A stretch of 7,918 bases of DNA from Thermoplasmata archaeon (GTDB taxonomy: Archaea; Thermoplasmatota; Thermoplasmata; Thermoplasmatales; Thermoplasmataceae): NCBI GenBank assembly GCA_021797055.1, contig JAKAAI010000081.1, positions 1 to 7,918 of the forward strand, read 5' to 3'. The notes below the pieces were generated by a model. That model searched no databases, was not told the DNA's origin, and saw nothing but the letters and a program-made list of their open reading frames with translations. A program made the translations under genes and the position numbers. Shown piece by piece: positions 7,094 to 7,918 of the stretch. How positions within the stretch are numbered: the stretch's first letter is position 1; the number at the start of each line of letters is the position of its first letter.

Positions 7094-7167
7094 TAAAAAT
7101 TTACAATTACAGACAGCCACGCCAGCAAAAATATATCTGAGAAAGACAGCCCCCCAGTAAATTTTTA
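7094..7167. repeat. 11-bp perfect inverted repeat with 52-base spacer
   Basis: TAAAAATTTAC at 7094-7104 is the exact reverse complement of GTAAATTTTTA at 7157-7167. The 52-base spacer contains one copy of the octamer AGACAGCC at 7111-7118 and a second at 7144-7151, 33 bases apart. The spacer also holds AAATATATCTG (7129-7139), which recurs inverted at 7019-7009, inside the distal operon TATA candidate. This could be a binding site for a dimeric regulator, a divergent promoter or a large stem-loop, or an accident of AT-rich sequence. Confidence 0.45.
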
Positions 7168-7270
7168 ATTTCCGTTCTATCTTATCAGTCACCATCCTGA
7201 CTTTATGTTGTGTTTTTCAAAACATCATATAGAATGGAACAATAAATTGAATACTTCGGACAGAAAGAAG

Positions 7271-7345
7271 CGGGCACGAGGGGATTTGGACCCCTGATCT
7301 ATAGCTTAGGAGGCTATTGCCCTATCCAGGCTAGGCCACGTGCCC
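7271..7345 (-). tRNA. tRNA-Arg (CCU anticodon)
   Basis: The 75-base gene folds as a complete cloverleaf and decodes AGG. The acceptor stem is GGGCACG paired with CGTGCCC, with discriminator G. The D arm is GCCT/GGGC around a 10-base loop with G18G19. The anticodon stem is ATAGC/GCTAT around loop CTCCTAA, with anticodon CCT. The variable loop is AGATC, and the T stem is AGGGG/CCCCT. No intron is present and no CCA is encoded, as usual in many archaea. T8, A14 and the G15-C48 pair are present. One oddity is the T loop, TCCAAAT, which puts C at position 55 instead of the nearly universal U. It has its own TATA box upstream. Confidence 0.96.
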
Positions 7346-7347
7346 TT

Positions 7348-7365
7348 CCTTGACGCAAATCAAGG
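7348..7365 (-). other. Perfect hairpin just upstream of tRNA-Arg
   Basis: CCTTGA and TCAAGG, six bases each, flank a six-base loop and pair perfectly. The hairpin begins two bases before the tRNA 5' end. A transcript starting about 26 bases from the centre of the TATA box would begin near 7364, so the stem would be at the very 5' end of the pre-tRNA leader that RNase P removes. Confidence 0.5.
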
Positions 7366-7386
7366 TCTCTGGGCATTATAATACCG

Positions 7387-7394
7387 TATATAAA
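7387..7394 (-). promoter_or_regulatory. TATA box of the tRNA-Arg gene
   Basis: The minus strand reads TTTATATA, a near-ideal archaeal TATA box, centred about 45 bases before the tRNA 5' end. It predicts a start near 7364 and a leader of about 19 bases. It lies about 32 bases past the stop of the upstream gene, so the tRNA is probably transcribed separately. Confidence 0.75.
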
Positions 7395-7425
7395 TTTGAA
7401 AAATTCAGTTGAATAGTTCTGATTT

Positions 7426-7860
7426 CTATAATAATATTCTAACGCTCCATGTTGATTTATCTTGAATAAGATCCCCTTTTAGACCTTTTTCAAGTACCTG
7501 CTTGAGCGCATTAGCAGCCATTGCCTCATTGTTATACTGAAGATATACGGAATCATAGCCTACTATTGGGACGAATTGCTGTTCTGAGAGGAGATCCCTG
7601 ATTTTCTCCATTGACTCAAGAAAGTTTTCCTTCTTAATGATGGTGCTACCGCCATCGATTTTGCGAACCCCCTGCTCCATTATGCTGTTATAAGTCAATG
7701 TAGATATTGACTTGCCGGCAACCATTGCACGTGCGTCCGGATAGATGAAGAATACAGCAACTAAAACAACAACAACTCCAATTATTAAACTGTCTCTAAG
7801 AAATGCATAGAGCGAAACAAGAAGGAGGATTATGCCTATTGTCAGGTACATGTTCTTCAT
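7426..7860 (-). CDS. Two-helix membrane protein with cytosolic domain, unknown function
   Basis: I do not recognise a family. From the ATG at 7860 the product has 144 residues. Two closely spaced hydrophobic helices (about 5-21 and 25-39) form an N-terminal hairpin. A soluble mixed-charge domain of about 100 residues follows, ending V-R-I-L-L at the stop. That domain has alternating predicted helix and strand (for example E-S-M-E-K-I-R-D-L-L, V-P-I-V-G-Y-D-S-V-Y-L-Q-Y, A-L-K-Q-V-L-E-K-G-L-K) and no cysteines or catalytic motif that I can name. A TTG at 7887 would add nine residues, but a TATA-like TTTAAATTT overlaps that TTG. The box is centred about 30 bases before the ATG at 7860, so the ATG is the better start. 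It stands alone, is transcribed toward the tRNA gene, and has no visible link to the oxidase operon. Confidence 0.8.
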   Translation of the reverse strand: MKNMYLTIGIILLLVSLYAFLRDSLIIGVVVVLVAVFFIYPDARAMVAGKSISTLTYNSIMEQGVRKIDGGSTIIKKENFLESMEKIRDLLSEQQFVPIVGYDSVYLQYNNEAMAANALKQVLEKGLKGDLIQDKSTWSVRILL

Positions 7861-7885
7861 TATGTTCAAAAGAGATTGCGTTTTC

Positions 7886-7894
7886 AAATTTAAA
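7886..7894 (-). promoter_or_regulatory. TATA-like box of the two-helix membrane protein gene
   Basis: The minus strand reads TTTAAATTT, centred near 7890. It predicts a start around 7864, a few bases before the ATG at 7860, and so a nearly leaderless message. It decides the start codon against the upstream TTG at 7887, which lies within the box. Confidence 0.5.
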
Positions 7895-7918
7895 GATTGT
7901 ATTTGTCAATTATTCGGC

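Larger units (their letters stand above)
6958..7270. other. Gene-free intergenic region between oxidase operon and tRNA gene
   Basis: No credible coding region is seen in either strand: ATG codons here are followed at once by stops or run into the tRNA gene. The region is AT-rich. It holds the operon promoter candidates at its left end and an 11-bp inverted repeat in its centre. No clear C/D or H/ACA RNA motif pair was found. Confidence 0.7.

Noticed and set aside
7111..7151. Two copies of AGACAGCC 33 bases apart, considered as a start of a CRISPR-like or iteron array.
   Set aside because: Only two copies of 8 bases, which is within chance for about 300 bases; kept only as context for the inverted repeat.
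7204..7299. A plus-strand ATG frame of about 30 codons starting at 7204.
   Set aside because: It runs into and ends inside the tRNA gene, and the product has no recognisable features.
7271..7345. tRNA gene as an integration site for a mobile element.
   Set aside because: No integrase gene, no repeat of the tRNA 3' end, and no transposase or phage genes are present in the window.
7861..7887. TTG at 7887 as start of the two-helix membrane protein.
   Set aside because: The codon lies inside a TATA-like box whose predicted start of transcription is downstream of it, near the ATG at 7860.

Overview
The window looks like chromosomal DNA of an acidophilic, aerobic archaeon, most likely of the Thermoplasmata (Ferroplasma / Picrophilus / Cuniculiplasma-like). 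The reasons are archaeal TATA boxes, an archaeal-type tRNA gene with no encoded CCA, tightly overlapping ATGA gene junctions, moderate-to-low GC, and a heme-copper oxidase operon that encodes a blue-copper protein rich in N-glycosylation sequons and no cytochrome c. The group assignment is inference; no ribosomal marker is present.

Layout. At the left edge (9-419, +) lies a hotdog-fold acyl-CoA thioesterase whose 3' end overlaps the convergent cluster by 22 bases. The rest of the left 7 kb is one minus-strand operon of seven genes, read from 6957 down to 398: an 82-aa two-helix membrane protein, CuA-bearing oxidase subunit II, oxidase subunit I, a membrane-anchored three-domain cupredoxin, heme O synthase (CtaB), a large polytopic membrane protein with a lone CxC motif, and a CPBP (CAAX protease-like) membrane protein. 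Nearly every junction overlaps by 1-4 bases or is separated by 2 bases, which points to one translationally coupled transcript. Between 6958 and 7270 there is no gene; this stretch holds the operon promoter candidates and an 11-bp inverted repeat. A tRNA-Arg(CCU) gene (7271-7345, -) with its own TATA box and a leader hairpin follows, then an unrecognised two-helix membrane protein (7426-7860, -).

How it fits together. Subunit I has all six metal-ligand histidines, the cross-linked Tyr, and a type B (ba3-like) proton-path signature. Subunit II has a complete CuA site and one membrane anchor, also as in ba3. With no cytochrome c gene here, the adjacent cupredoxin is the natural electron donor to CuA. 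CtaB supplies farnesylated heme. The last two membrane proteins have no assigned role, but their place in the operon makes them candidates for oxidase assembly. No subunit III, Sco, CtaG/Cox11, Surf1 or heme A synthase is visible in the window.

The most interesting points are the triplicated cupredoxin in which only one of three copper sites is intact, the polytopic protein with its only two cysteines in a Gly-rich GCQCES motif, the degenerate CPBP protein, and the uncharacterised small protein that opens the operon.
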